The notes beneath the pieces were generated by a model. That model worked only from the letters and a program-made list of their open reading frames with translations, did no database searches and was not told the origin of the DNA. Shown piece after piece: positions 12,241 through 24,433 of a stretch of 64,000 nt of DNA. The translations under genes were made by a program, and so were the position numbers. How positions within the stretch are numbered: position 1 is the stretch's first letter; the number at the start of each line of letters is the position of its first letter. Origin of the DNA: Conchocele bisecta (Eukaryota; Mollusca; Bivalvia; Lucinida; Thyasiridae); NCBI GenBank assembly GCA_029237695.1, contig CM055279.1:56369530-56433529 (forward strand), written 5' to 3'.

Positions 12241-12846
12241 GAGTTTGAAAAACATGATTTAATTTTCAGAACTGCTTGTGAAACTTGTTTATTTGTATTA
12301 TTCACCCAGATATTATGAGCTATGTTTGACCTACTTTTGTATTGCCATATTTGTACCATTCGTGAGTAAAAAATGGGGATGGGGACGGGGGACAAGGAAT
12401 GAATACGAACGTGTCTTATGTCGTGGAGTAGGTGCATATTCCGTTGGAAGAGGTTGTCGTGTGTGTTTTTTTACTACAATGGTATGTGTCTTATACAATT
12501 AAATGGTCTAACTGTGATGTTATGTGTGATAATACAACAGTTTAATTATTTTTTTTCACAATGAAGTAGTTATTTTACATGCAAGATATCTAAGTATGAT
12601 AGACTGTGTAGGCAATACATATTATTTACTAGTATGATTCATATGTATTGTTCACAAGACATGCAGTGTTGAGAAAATATAGATACCAACAAGCGTTGTG
12701 GACATAATTCATGCAATATCATCATTGATTACGTATTTAATTTATTCTGCGATTGCTGCTGGTATCACGTCAGCTCATTAAAATGGCAAAACAATGTAGT
12801 ACCATATCAGACTGCGCGAATGCACGGTCTGATCTCGCGCTACACT
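12241..12846. other. LINE upstream flank, no clear gene
   Basis: Possibly the 5' end of the LINE: a minus-strand open frame (12437-12216) abuts the endonuclease start but has no recognisable ORF1 feature. Near 12800-12840 there is a TCAGACTGCGCGAATGCA word of a repeat that also appears near 13590 and 28830. I see no other gene. Confidence 0.4.
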
Positions 12847-13250
12847 CTTGTCGTAGTGTCCGTTTTCCCAACGGGGACTGCATTAAGGTAGTTGTTAATA
12901 TATTCTGATCTGAGCTACACTGATATCATATGATGTAAGATACATTTTGCCAAATAGGGAATTGTACATTATACTGTGCTAATTTAGTTACTGAGATATT
13001 CTACTATGAGGTTACACTGATACCATATGCTGTACGGACTATTTTGCCCACGTGAGACTTGCGCATTATACTATATTAATATAGTCACGAAAACATTCTG
13101 ATCTGAGGCTACACTGGTATCATATGTTGTAAGGTCCATTTTGCCAACAGGGGATTTGTGGCTTATACTGTGTCAAGGTAGTTAATAAGAAACGGTCTGA
13201 TCAGGGGCTATGTTGATATCATATCGTAAGGTCTAAACAGATAAGTATTG
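12847..13250. repeat. Tandem repeat, about 97-bp unit
   Basis: Four diverged units. The word GCTACACTGATATCATAT or a variant lies at 12914, 13011, 13108 and 13207, giving periods of 97, 97 and 99 bp. Each unit also has CATTTTGCCAA, a GGGGA-type word and ATTATACTGT. The apparent short ORF at 12783 (MAKQCSTISDC) overlaps the first unit and is not credible as a gene. Confidence 0.85.
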
Positions 13251-15048
13251 TAAGTAACAGAAGTAATGACCAGTGTAGCCCCCGACTTACTAATAATGTA
13301 GGTCTATTTCACTGCATGTTTACATGGTGTGATAGTTGGTCTCCGAAAGAAAAACACTGTACAGTTACAAAATTGTGAGACCGAATGTAGGAGCTATCCA
13401 CATATTCTAGACCACGATACGTGTAAGAAATGGGGTCTCAAAACGAGCTCTATGTCAGAATTATGTATATTTACATGTCCCCGACCAGTGCATTTCCGAC
13501 TTGCCAGCACACGCATGCAGTCTGATACAGATCTGATACTTTATTGATACGTTGGTAGTGTTTTAAATGTTAAACCGTGTTTGCCCGGATCAGACTGCAC
13601 TGATGCGCATCCAGGCCGGAGCTGCACAGTTCGCAAACTCAACTAGACCCGGTTTCATGTGGCGAGAAAAACACAATAGTTGGTCATTGACTGACCAGTT
13701 CATATAAACCAGTATCGTTACAGGAACCATTATAATATTATGACTGTGTCAACATACATATGACTAACTAATTAGTGTGGACTCAGATCCGTCTGCACAA
13801 ATATGTACTTTTGTCAGAGTTCACCCGAGTGTTCGATAAACAAAACGGTAGTATTTCTAGACATGTGACTTAAATGTGAATGTAAAATAATTTGAAGTCC
13901 AAATTGTGAACACGCTGTATTTTCTATACTGGTCAAGTCACATGCATTGACCGGTGTGTCTTAGACTAGTCATTACCTGGCTACCTATACATTAAGACGG
14001 CTTGACTGAGAAGGAGAACAAAACAACTTATACGACGTCTACGCCCAGCACAGTTCCTGATCAGCCTATGTGCTTGCACAGACTAATCCGTTTCTACATG
14101 TTTTTCTTTATTTTTTCAATCTGACATTTTTTCTGGCAAAATGATTACCATTACCAGACGTACTAATTTACATTATTATACTTTTTATATCAAACGCGAA
14201 ATGCCAGTTTGATATCAGGGGCGATAGCCGTTGTTTTCTTAAAATGAAAACGGAAGCAACTAAATTCCATTTATTTATTACTTGATGTGCAATATCATAT
14301 TTTATGATATGTCAATACAAATATTTATTCAGCATTTAGTTGATATAAATAATTTAAAAATACTGCATCATTTGCATATGGAACTAGCTTGATACCACCG
14401 CGAGTCTCTATGAGTACATTAAATATTACTAAAGAATTATATCTGTGTAGCTGGCACTCGTAATTTTTAAAAGTGGTGAACTAGTTGCAATTATACACTT
14501 ATTTAAGTTCCATAAAGAAAAGTTTGTACCAACAATAATTAAATCTATGTTTTAGTTAGTCAAAATCCAGAGCAGAATGGGTGCAGGTTATTGGAAATTA
14601 TGTCCCACAACATCCATAAGAAAAATGAAAGTAGCAGAGAAATAGCAAAATGTGTGGTAACGGGTTAGTTTTTTAGGGAAAATCAATGGTGGTGGCCCAC
14701 CATAGTCTGATCTCGGACGGTTATTGGTTTGCATCGGTAACGGGCCAGTTTGACAGTCAACCTGTGTAAGTTACCATATGTGTAACTTACTATACAAATG
14801 TGATTGTTTTCAATTAAGTACATATGTAAATTAATTATGAGGATACATGTATGTATAAAACACATTAGTAAGTCAAACACCATACATACATATGCAATTT
14901 AGTTAACATAGGTTAGAGAATAACAAATGGTGCGAAATCGTCAAGACGGTAAAAGTAGTCCGGTATGAACAAAATCGTGCGGGTATTTTGAGGTCACTGA
15001 CACAGTTTGCTTGCAAATCTTGATCCATTACTACCCAGTTTCACTTGT
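13251..15048. other. Gene-free stretch with scattered repeat words
   Basis: About 1.8 kb of A+T-rich DNA. At 13585-13640 there is a GGATCAGACTGCACTGATGC repeat word that is also seen near 28830. At 14560-14640 there is a fragment of the CCCACAACATCCAT repeat. No exon with convincing splice sites was seen, although upstream CAP exons must lie somewhere before 16585. Confidence 0.45.
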
Positions 15049-15312
15049 TGGTCATGTGATGTAAACAGAGTTTCCGTGGCCAAAAATAAAATGTAAACAA
15101 TATTGGGGGACATGACGAGGTTGGATTTTTCTGTCTTAGGAGTAAATGAAGCTATTGTTTAATTCATGCAGAACCAGTACAGACCGGCTGCAGGTCATGT
15201 ACAAGTAGATCCCACAACATCCATACGAATAGTGAAAGTAGGAGAGACTGACCTTATTAAATGGGATTCGGTTAAAGTGTATAGTAAAACTATTTGGTGT
15301 CTTCTAACCTAT
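15049..15312 (+). repeat. Dispersed repeat, inverted copy of 8925-9105
   Basis: Contains GATGTAAACAGAGTTTCCGT, ACAATATTGGGGGACATG, CCCACAACATCCATACGAAT and AGTAAAACTATTTGGTGT, matching the reverse complement of 8925-9105 with a few differences. It has about 90 bases not present in the other copy (around 15127-15210). Confidence 0.85.
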
Positions 15313-16029
15313 ACTGTGATCATTTGTAGGTGAAATCTTACAATAACACCGGCATTTGAGGTGTGCCTCAAACAGCCAATCACATCTCGTACTATTATTT
15401 ATTAGTCGGAGGATTCCTAACATTGACAGCAGTGCCATCTGGCGTCATAATGAGGCACCACAGTACTAACCAATATATTGCTTGCATCATTCTGCTTGTG
15501 GCTTGGTGCTTTCTGCTTGCGGGTTTCCGCTTTCGGACTGTGGCTTGATGCTTACTTCCTACGGCTTTGTCCTTACTGCTTTCGGCCTTATTCAAAGTGC
15601 TAAGTGATTGTTCTTACTTTCTATTGCAAATGCTTAGTGCAATAAAACAGGGACACGAATAAGGACGTATCAATAATTGTAATGTAAATAAGACGAATGA
15701 ACAAAGCAATCAGCAGAATGGACATGTAAGAAAGACAAATACAATTACAACATGCAGATTTCAAATGTAATAAATACAAATGATGAATGAAATAACATAA
15801 ATATAAGTTGTAAAGTCACATATAATTATGGCGGATATTACCTTCCATACCAGTGTAGGGCAGGCACACTTTCCTACTTTTTGTTTCTGGCGATACAGTT
15901 TCAGTTCTTTCAGTACTTTGATATACTTTCGGTCAGTTTCCAATTTGGCCCGCGGAGGCCCTGTTCAATTTGTGATACGACTTCTATATTTGATAATTAT
16001 TCCGCCATGACTCTTAGAAACTTGCATAC

Positions 16030-16240
16030 ACCAGAAGAAATGTTAACGTTAATTGAAATTTATCTAACCTTAAATATTATCGGCAACTTTTTCCAAGATG
16101 GCCGCCGGCCACGGCCATCTTGAATATGAGATACAGTGTGTGTCTTTGGATAAAAATGTTTCTAAGGTACTTCCATGCCAAAGGGGACATTTGCATCATG
16201 ACTTGAAGTCAAAAGTTACTTAACATGTCTACTAAATAGT
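16030..16240 (+). repeat. Dispersed repeat with palindromic AAGATGGCCG core
   Basis: An inverted copy of 52618-52790. Both have CAAAGGGGACATTTGCAT or its variant, GACTTGAAGTCAAAAG, GACACACACTG-type words and ATATTATCGGC. The centre (16094-16122) reads CAAGATGGCCG ... CGGCCATCTTG, a perfect inverted repeat with a short loop. Confidence 0.8.
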
Positions 16241-16584
16241 ATAGTATTGTTTCGACACAAATTTGTATCGCCTTATATTATAGGTTTCCACCATTTCTGC
16301 ACGAGGTAACATCCAGATTGAAAACTCGCGAAATATCATTAATAATAACTTGAATTACAGTGAGAATTAAAAATTATAGTCGTGGAGCAGTACAACACAA
16401 ATTATCATTAAAAATATTAAAAAGTCAGGATGGCCATAAAATGTTTTAGGAAGCCATCTTAAAATAACATTTTTTTCCTATTTTAGACTATCTATTTAAC
16501 TCCTACTTTTTCACCGTCTGAATTCATATTTTCCTAATTTCTTTTACCAACCCCTCACTTGACGGCGTGTAATATTTATTTCAG

Positions 16585-16679
16585 ATGATACAGAACACGA
16601 CCCACCTTATTGGTTGTGGGTATGCAAAGTGTCCGAGTTCCGAGTACGTCCGCTACTACGTCTGCAACTATGCTGCCGG
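16585..16679 (+). CDS. CAP-domain exon of a secreted CAP-EGF-ShKT protein
   Basis: A 95-bp internal exon between a clean acceptor (TATTTATTTCAG) and donor (GG/GTAAGT). It encodes MIQNTTHLIGCGYAKCPSSE and continues to YYVCNYAAG, the end of a CAP (SCP/TAPS/CRISP) domain. NTTHxxGCG is the conserved block after the CAP histidine signature, and VCNYAxG is CAP signature 2. These domains are extracellular, found in venom, mucus, allergen and immune-related secreted proteins; the role here is unknown. The start is phase 0 and the end is phase 2 (GG/), which joins in frame to 26431. The preceding exon, which should end in GHYTQ, was not found, so I give no gene start. Confidence 0.9.
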
Positions 16680-17356
16680 GTAAGTGCACTCGTTTTTAAC
16701 AAGCGATTGCAGGAAAACTAGCGCTCACAATCATTCAGTATTACAAACATGTTTTACCAATACAGGATTATTATTATTAGGTACAATTGAGTTAAGAAAT
16801 ATCGTACAAATATATAACAAATATATATATTAAATCTTACATGAGCAGAGGTCTCCGGCAGCGCCGGTGACCGGCGATTTCGCTGACTACTAGCTCTCAG
16901 TTGCCACCGGCTACAATTTCTACAGGCATATTTCTTTTCTTTCAATTTTTTATAAAACATAGATCAAGCCCTGTTGAAAATCGGTATGGCATTTCACACT
17001 TTCGATATTACCTGTTAATCCGCCGTCATTGTACTTTCTATTATACTGACTAGGCCAATACGTCGGTGAAAATAGGTTACCGCTTCTAAACCGAATGTAG
17101 CAGTTACGTTTATATTTTACAGTGCAATGTTTCTGCACTTATCGATTACACACATCTACTACAATTTGGCCCGAGAAACCGGTTGTGTTTTTCCGTTACA
17201 GCAGTTTGCTCGGTTGTTAAATTTCCGGCAGTATAACACAGCTAAATATAGCACACACTACAGTCTGGATCTCTCGTGTCATATACACGCCGCGCAGTTT
17301 GTGTAATAGATGTGTATTCGGCCAAATCGGGAGATTATTGGCGGGTGGTGTTCAAA

Positions 17357-17412
17357 ATGCCTAAAAAGAAGCAAAAGTCACAAGCCATCCCTGGCCCATT
17401 TCATGGACGCTG
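17357..17412 (+). CDS. Candidate alternative first exon (basic N-terminus)
   Basis: An ATG is followed by 18 codons (MPKKKQKSQAIPGPFHGR) and then a good donor, TG/GTAAGA. Without splicing, the next codon but one is a stop. The region just upstream (17270-17356) is relatively G+C-rich and promoter-like by eye. The exon ends in phase 2, the same phase as the CAP exon at 16585, so it could splice in frame to the 26431 exon. It could also belong to an unrelated gene or be chance, and the lysine-rich start is not a signal peptide. Confidence 0.3.
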
Positions 17413-17839
17413 GTAAGAAATAATTAGATTCTATAGTTAATAAATCAAAGTATGCCCGTGGTATGATGCAATTCGGTGTGAATTTGATCACATTTAACCG
17501 AGACATTTGTTTCTATCTTTCAATGTCATATCGTTGAATAGGTACACAGTGGACATTTTTAAAATGCCCCAGGCGAAGAAATGTTTGTAAAAAAATATGT
17601 GCACAAAGGCATCTTAATTTGTTTGCAACCAGAATAGCAGCAACATGCCAGCAGTATGATCTTGTCCCCATAGCCAATATGTTTCTTTTGTGGGTATGAC
17701 TGCCAAAACTTTACAGGACATTCGGTCTGGTAATCTTAAAATTTATACCAGACCGGAAATATTTTACCAGACCGAATATATAACATTATTTCACATTTAT
17801 TTTATGGGTTATTTAAGTTTTTTTTAAGAATATCAGTCA

Positions 17840-18960
17840 TGTTAGTAATAGGCCCTGGGCGTACCAGCAAACAATCGGTTTTTAGTACCATCTCTGCGCA
17901 CCAAAGATTTTTGTTACTAAAGTGATCAGACACATATACTCTATATATTTCTGCATGATAGACCTTCAGAAGTAGTAGCTTAAGCCTAGTAATTTGCATA
18001 AACAAGATGGCCGCCTATGAAAAAGTGCTTTACTACTTGTAGGGGCATATCGTATTGAGTAAGCATTTTTCAAATGACAGATACCGATAAATTTCAGGCA
18101 TTTAATACATCAAGGCCGACTAAATCTTTATCCATTCATTGTATTATGATATGATGTGTACACATCCAATATGGCCGCCATTTTACAAGAATTATATGAT
18201 ATATTTAAAGAAACAGACACGCACATGCAATTAAGTGTTGCCACTACCCACAAATATGAAACTAAAATAGTCCCAAGTTGTTTAACATATTGGTATTAAT
18301 AATAATATGCAACAAAAACATAACATTTGTGGTATAAACTTTTTATATTGCATATACAATATGGCCGACCTTATGAAACGCATGTCCAGTTTCCGGGATA
18401 TTTATATGCAACGTCTATTTTCAGCAGTCACATAATGGTTAATGAAAATACAATTCTGGTATGTGACATGCTATACCATGCTTATAATCCAATTTTAGAA
18501 TAAAAATAAAAGTGTGTAAATCCAAAATGGCCGCCATATTATACGAATATCGTAAATTATTCATATAACTTTGTTATCAATGTAAGCACCACATACCCGT
18601 TCAAATCTCCATGGTCACACGCATTGTATACACATTCGGTGATATACAGCTTACTAAAAGCATAAATAGGAGCATACGCGTATTAATTTGCATTTTTAGC
18701 ATATCTATCAGTGTAAAATTTGAACAGCAATTTCTGGAATTCAGACCTATTCACGTATTACACAAAACATATTAGACGAGAGCATACAGATCAGTTTCAA
18801 CGATTTAATCATTGGAATCCCGTAGAAAACTTTTCAATACTCGTTTGAGGCAAATATGATTTGCATAATATTCAAGATGGCCGCAATTTCGTACAATACT
18901 TGTAGTAATTCAACTAAATCACCATAAACATTATATCAGTACCGGCGGAATAAAAATAAT
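17840..18960 (+). repeat. Left inverted arm of a large element (AAGATGGCCGCC array)
   Basis: ATGGCCGCC-type cores lie at 18007, 18171, 18361, 18527 and 18877, so spacings are 164, 190, 166 and 350 bp. Flanks such as ATATATTTCTGCATGATA and AAGTAGTAGCTTAAGC (17930-18000) match the reverse complement of 25610-25750. The right arm shows the same spacings (167, 190, 172), so the two are inverted copies. It is non-coding. Confidence 0.82.
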
Positions 18961-21919
18961 AATTGTAATTGTACCCTATTGTATCTTTAATATACAGTGT
19001 ACTTTGTGTTTATCATACGATTTGGGGACTATACAGGTGTTGTTTGATGATTAAATGTGCAATGTCCTCTACCAATCAGTAATACTGTATCTGTTTTAAT
19101 ATTGGAGCATAATGTATCACGTGCTATTCCATTTTGTATTTTGTCACACGCATTACCATGCACGGCATACTGTTTACCTGAGTAATAAAATGAACATAAC
19201 GCATATTACAAATGTCCAGTTTAAGCTAAATGATGATGTAATATAGCCAATTAATATAATATAACATACACGATGCATGCACGTTCAGCGATAATTTAAT
19301 CTATACGCGATGTTGCCGCCACATGAGACTAAACGAAAGTTAAAAATGTCGACATTACTGCTGTGCAGTGTTCTGTTTTTACCACTTTGTATACGTAAAC
19401 GTGCACAATAAATGACAGTAAATGCAACCAACTTATGATACGAATGTCATAATTATATGAGTTTGACATACCCGTTTAAACATTTGAACACTATATATCA
19501 CTTAATTTATTTAATAGTTTCTGCTTACTCATTGTTTGCTTTATGTTGAGTCCTGACACCAGGGAAATATGACAGCAAAGCGAGCAAGAGGATTATTATT
19601 TGTGTTTTGATCTTTAACATTACAGACAATGCGAACATATACGTCGCCGAACACAACTACCAAGCAACTTATACTATTTATAGCTGATTGCCTGCGTGTG
19701 TCTTTTATGGACTGTGTAGCGCTAATCATGCAGTCCATCTTAGTGCCTCATTCAAAACTCGACATACACATCTACTTCCTCATATATGATACACTTTCCT
19801 TATTATTCCAGGCCAGGCAATGGTCTATCGGATGCACTGTTTCCTATTTTCAATGCACATGTATGCTTAAACGAATTATTTAATTTTATCCATCTCTGTC
19901 TATGTTTTAGTGCGTATTAGCTATTAATAAATATAACACAATATGTGGTGGATATGCCGTTCGTTCATGTAGCATGCGCATTTACATAACCTATTTGTAT
20001 ACAAAGGCGAGTTGTTTTTATTATTTAACACCCATATATGTTCATTGTTCGAATTACATGCCGTGAAGAGGGATAAAAGCAAATTTCAAGCAAATGCAAT
20101 AAAATATCCATTCCATTGCAACTACACAGAAAAGTTATGTTATGGTAGACGTTGTCCGTCCATATGCATGAATGTCATTGTCAGCAGATAATGGTTCATA
20201 AATGTATAAGCGTTAATATAACAATGTGACAATATTAAATAAGTAAATTAATACTCGTCGTGAACTGCATGTATGTGACACGTTGTAAGCTCCTCGACCA
20301 TGTCATGTGGATAGCCTGATGTATTCCGTTAGTGTCTTCTTTACATGTGTTCATATGTCTCCTTTGGGTATATTGTTATCTATTTCCACGCACACAGATA
20401 ATGAGATATAACAGCAACGAAACATTTATTAAACGGCCACTGAACGAATTTCTTCACATGGGTTGTTTGTCATATATCAAAAGATAATACATATAACTAG
20501 GAATATAAACCTCGATCAAGAAATATGAAGACGAATAAGCAAATTAATAATGATGCTGGATAAACTACTTTGTTGACGTACATGTGACGCCTAATTACTA
20601 GTGACACAGTACGATGGATACTGACGTGTTGTAGATAGAATGGGTCGCCGTACTTTGGTTTTCCAGACACATCTTGTCATACAGTGCACCTCGGTGCCTG
20701 TCTCATTTCGGGATATTATCCATATTCAGAATAGAACCAGCAGTACTGGGGCTAACTTTGGACAGGCAGAAAGTAGAAGTATTACAATTTCAGCTTTAGG
20801 TTCGATGATCCAACCGGTATGCAGCAAGTACTGATAGGGTACATTACTACTACTAATTATACGAACACAGTGGTGGTATGGTAGTGCTATTGTTTTATCA
20901 TAAATGCAAGCAACAATAGTTTGATTACAATATAACATCCGCCCAGCATATGCAGCATGCGAAGGGTTAAAACATTTGAATTTTCGTTCTTTTGTTTGTT
21001 TTCGTACTTCCGCCCATAACATAAACGTGATAACCTTTTATATTTTGTAAATTTGTTGTATTTTCTGTTACCCTTGACATAATGTTTACATAGTTGCGAG
21101 ACATACTTGCATTCCATAGCTGTCCCAAGGCCAATGGTCAAAGTCAAATGACGTCTGCGCTAAAGCTTCTGGCAGATTGTGTTAATAATCTTATCCGCCT
21201 ATCCAAGTGGCGGGCGGGTTGTCAATTGATGTCAGAGTATTCGTTTTCTATTCGTGAAAGTGTGCAACTCATATTTACAAAGTACATGCCACATATATGC
21301 AACGCATACACTATGTTGATTTCTGCTGCGTTCGTATTACGACCGCATACTCGTAATATTGGCTGAACGAGCAATATTCATTAAACTAGGATGGCTGGTA
21401 TACTTTTGATAGGAGTATCCACATTAGTAATTTAGCTACTGATAATATTGACGTTGGTAAATATATACAGAGTATTAAAACTATTACATAATATATAGCA
21501 CGTTAAATAACCGGATCATTGTGCATGCACTCATAGCAGATACTAATAATGTTATTTGTGCTAAATATTCTTTTCGGCAAAATATTAATATCCGAATTTG
21601 TGGGTCGGTCTCATGCAAACCCCATACGTCTGCACATATTTAGGTACATAACGTACTGGCGAAAACACATCGGCTGTACACATATTTAAATATTAAACAA
21701 TACAATATATAATACGTAGGTAGCAGATATATATTCCCGACACAAACATTAGATGTGTCCGACAGATAAACTCCATTAAAGAATTATGTATGCAACACAT
21801 GACCTTTCTTGATGTACAAGTTATAAGTAGTGACAGAATATACATTTATTTTTATTTTAAAGACGGGCGGACAGTAATGTAATATATATCTAACTAATAA
21901 TGTCAGCGTATATAATTAG
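18961..21919. other. Interior of the inverted-arm element, no gene recognised
   Basis: About 3 kb between the two arms. All ORFs are short and none carries a recognisable domain. There are small inverted words (such as ATGGACTG ... CAGTCCAT near 19708) but no transposase, RT or tyrosine recombinase signature. If the element is autonomous its gene is not visible here. Confidence 0.5.
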
Positions 21920-22203
21920 GACATACCAATCTAAACAACATTGTAACGTTTCATTTTGGACTGGACCATTAGGCACTCATTGATATAATGAGACAAACAT
22001 ACTTGACAAAATGTCTGCAAAATGGCGGCCATCTTTGTTTTATACAAACTATGTATTCCTTTAAAATGAGAAGTATACATTTTCCAATTTGTCGGCTCGT
22101 ACGTGTCAGAAATTGGTATCATTTTCCTTCCAGTATTACTGGTACAAAATGATGCAGTTGATGTTAGTAGATTAAGACTGGCGAAAAGAAATGTGAAGGT
22201 ATA

Positions 22204-24138
22204 TTGACAGAAGCTGAATGTTGTAATGCCTTAAAAGAAATGAAAAACAATAAGAGCCCTGGGTCGGATGGAATAACTGTAGAATGTTTCAAAATGTTTT
22301 GGAATGACATAAAAAGTCATATGGTAAAATCATTAAACTTTTCGATGGAGCAAGGCGAACTAACAACACTACAAAAACAAAGTGTTATAAATTTAATTCC
22401 AAAAACAGGCAAAGACACAACACACCTCGCCAACTGGGGACCAATAAGTTTGCTAAATATCGACTACAAAATAGCAACAAAGGCCATTGCAAATAGAATA
22501 CAAAAGGTATTAAATAATTTAATAGATTCTTCACAAACAGGATTTATTAAAGGTAGATATATTGGAGAAAATATAAGGCTCTTATCCGAAGTAATTGAAC
22601 ACGCAAATGATAAAAATATACCAGGAATCTTATTATTCGCCGATTTTGAAAAAGCATTTGATAGTATAAGCCATGAGTATATAATTAAGGTATTAACCTT
22701 TCTAAACTTCGGACCCAGCTTAATCAAATGGATTGAAATATTTTATCATAATATATCTAGTTGTGTAACAAATAATGGCTATCTTTCAGATTTGTTTTGC
22801 TTGGGAAGAGGAGTAAGACAAGGATGTCCATTATCTCCTTATTTATTCATAATCGTAATAGAAATACTCTCGCACAGTGTCAGAAAAAATCAATTAATAA
22901 AAGGAATAACTATAAATAGTGAAGAAATAAAAAATACTATGTTCGCGGATGATGCTACATTTTGCATGGATGGGTCCAGACAATCTCTCGAAATATTAAT
23001 TAGTACAATAGATACTTTTGGAAACATTTCATGTTTACGTTTAAACTATTCTAAGTCAATATTGTTTAGAACAGGTTCGACGAAGAACTCTACAACTACG
23101 TACTGTGATGATAAACCATTTTCATAGACTGCAGATGTGGCCAAAACTTTAGGGATATATTTTTGTAATGATAAAAATAAAGTACATAGTTTAAACATAG
23201 ATCCTAAAATAAAGGAATTTCAGCAATGTTTAGGCAAATGGAAAAAAAGAAAGCTCACCATACTAGGTAAAATAACTGTCATTAAAAGTTTTGCATTTCC
23301 AAAATTAATATTCCCTTTAACAGCTCTAGACAATCCGGAGCAGGAGACTTTAAAGCAAAGTATACGCATTATGGTTGATTTTCTCTGGGATTCAAAGCCT
23401 GATAAAATTAGTAGAAAAATTATTGTTAAAACGTTCGAAGAAGGTGGGCTAAAAATGATATAATTAGAATCGTTTATTGATGCACTAAAGGCTACATGGG
23501 TCAAAAGACTTGCAGAAACTGGAACTAACGGAAAATGGAAAGTACTGTATTTAAATTATTTGAAGCCTTTTGGTGGTGTACATATATTTGAACGAAATGT
23601 AAACCAAACAGACGTAAAACATTTGATAAAAAATAAATTTTTGACAGATGTTCTTAAATCATGGTGCAAGCTAAACTTCTGCGATAATCCAGAAACAATA
23701 TCAAAGCAAATTTTATGGAACAATTAGAAAATAAAAGGTAATGGAAGAATGTTTTACTACAAGGAATTGGCTAATAAGGGGATTAAATATATAGAACAAC
23801 TATACGATTATAGAACTACATCATTCTCTAAATTTACAAAAATAAAAGAACTATTTGATGTTAGTAATAACGATTACCTAAAATACTTCAAAATGATTTC
23901 GTGCATTCCTCAAGACTGGAGAACACGAATTAAAAATGAAAGAATAAACACGATTAATACAAATATACTATTAATAGAACAAATAAAAACCACGACCAAA
24001 TGTAATAAGAAGCTATATAACATGTTTCTTAATCAACAGAAACCGGTTGTGCATAAAACCAAGACAAAATGGGATGACGAATTCGCGGATAAAAATATAA
24101 ATTGGAAGATAGTCTACACAAATCATTTTAAGTTCTAA
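22204..24138 (+). pseudogene. LINE ORF2 (RT) with four in-frame stops
   Basis: One reading frame runs from 22204 to 24138, broken only by TAG at 23125, TAA at 23461, TAG at 23725 and TAA at 24136. RT motifs are intact: LIPKTGKDT, NWGPISLLNIDYKIATKAI, QTGFIKGRYIGEN, FADFEKAFDS (motif A), RGVRQGCPLSPYLF (motif B) and MFADDAT (motif C, both Asp present). NWGPIS has Gly where L1-type RTs usually have Arg. In a working element this enzyme copies the RNA at nicked DNA. The RT core is intact up to the first stop. Confidence 0.93.
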
Positions 24139-24163
24139 ACTTAGGAATTTTCACTACAAATTT

Positions 24164-24433
24164 TTGATGAGAATTGTTGCTACAAACGATTATTTACTTA
24201 AGTGTAACATTGTCAGCTTCAATTTGTGTGATTTTTGCGCCATGGCTCCAGAAACAAATAAGCACCTTTTTTTGGAATGCACTATAAGCCAACATTTTTG
24301 GTCACAGTTGAATACCTTTTTAAACAATAATAATATTGTATGTAATTTTGATTGGCACACTGTTTGCTTCGGGCAATATGAGCAAGACAACAAGTTTTTC
24401 AACTTTTGTATCATACTTTATATATATATGTAA
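24164..24433 (+). pseudogene. LINE ORF2 C-terminal zinc-knuckle-like end
   Basis: It is offset by one frame from the upstream ORF2, so there is a frameshift between about 24136 and 24164. FLMRIVATNDY, then CDFC, NKHLFLEC and FWSQL give C-x2-C ... H-x4-C, the cluster typical of L1-group ORF2 ends. The frame continues, with another shift, into 24336-24572. Confidence 0.85.

Noticed and set aside
12783..12890. Small Cys-containing ORF starting MAKQCSTISDC with a donor-like GGTAGT
   Set aside because: It overlaps the first unit of the 97-bp tandem repeat, and the end shows clear repeat similarity.
17690..17790. GGTCTGGTAA ... ACCAGACC inverted words as the outer end of the 17.8-25.8 kb element
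   Set aside because: No matching sequence was found beyond 25780, so they look like a separate small local inverted repeat.
22140..22165. AAAATGATGCAGTT shared with the upstream end of the minus-strand LINE
   Set aside because: A 14-bp match might mean that the plus-strand LINE has an internal deletion, but it is too short to support without alignment to a family consensus.
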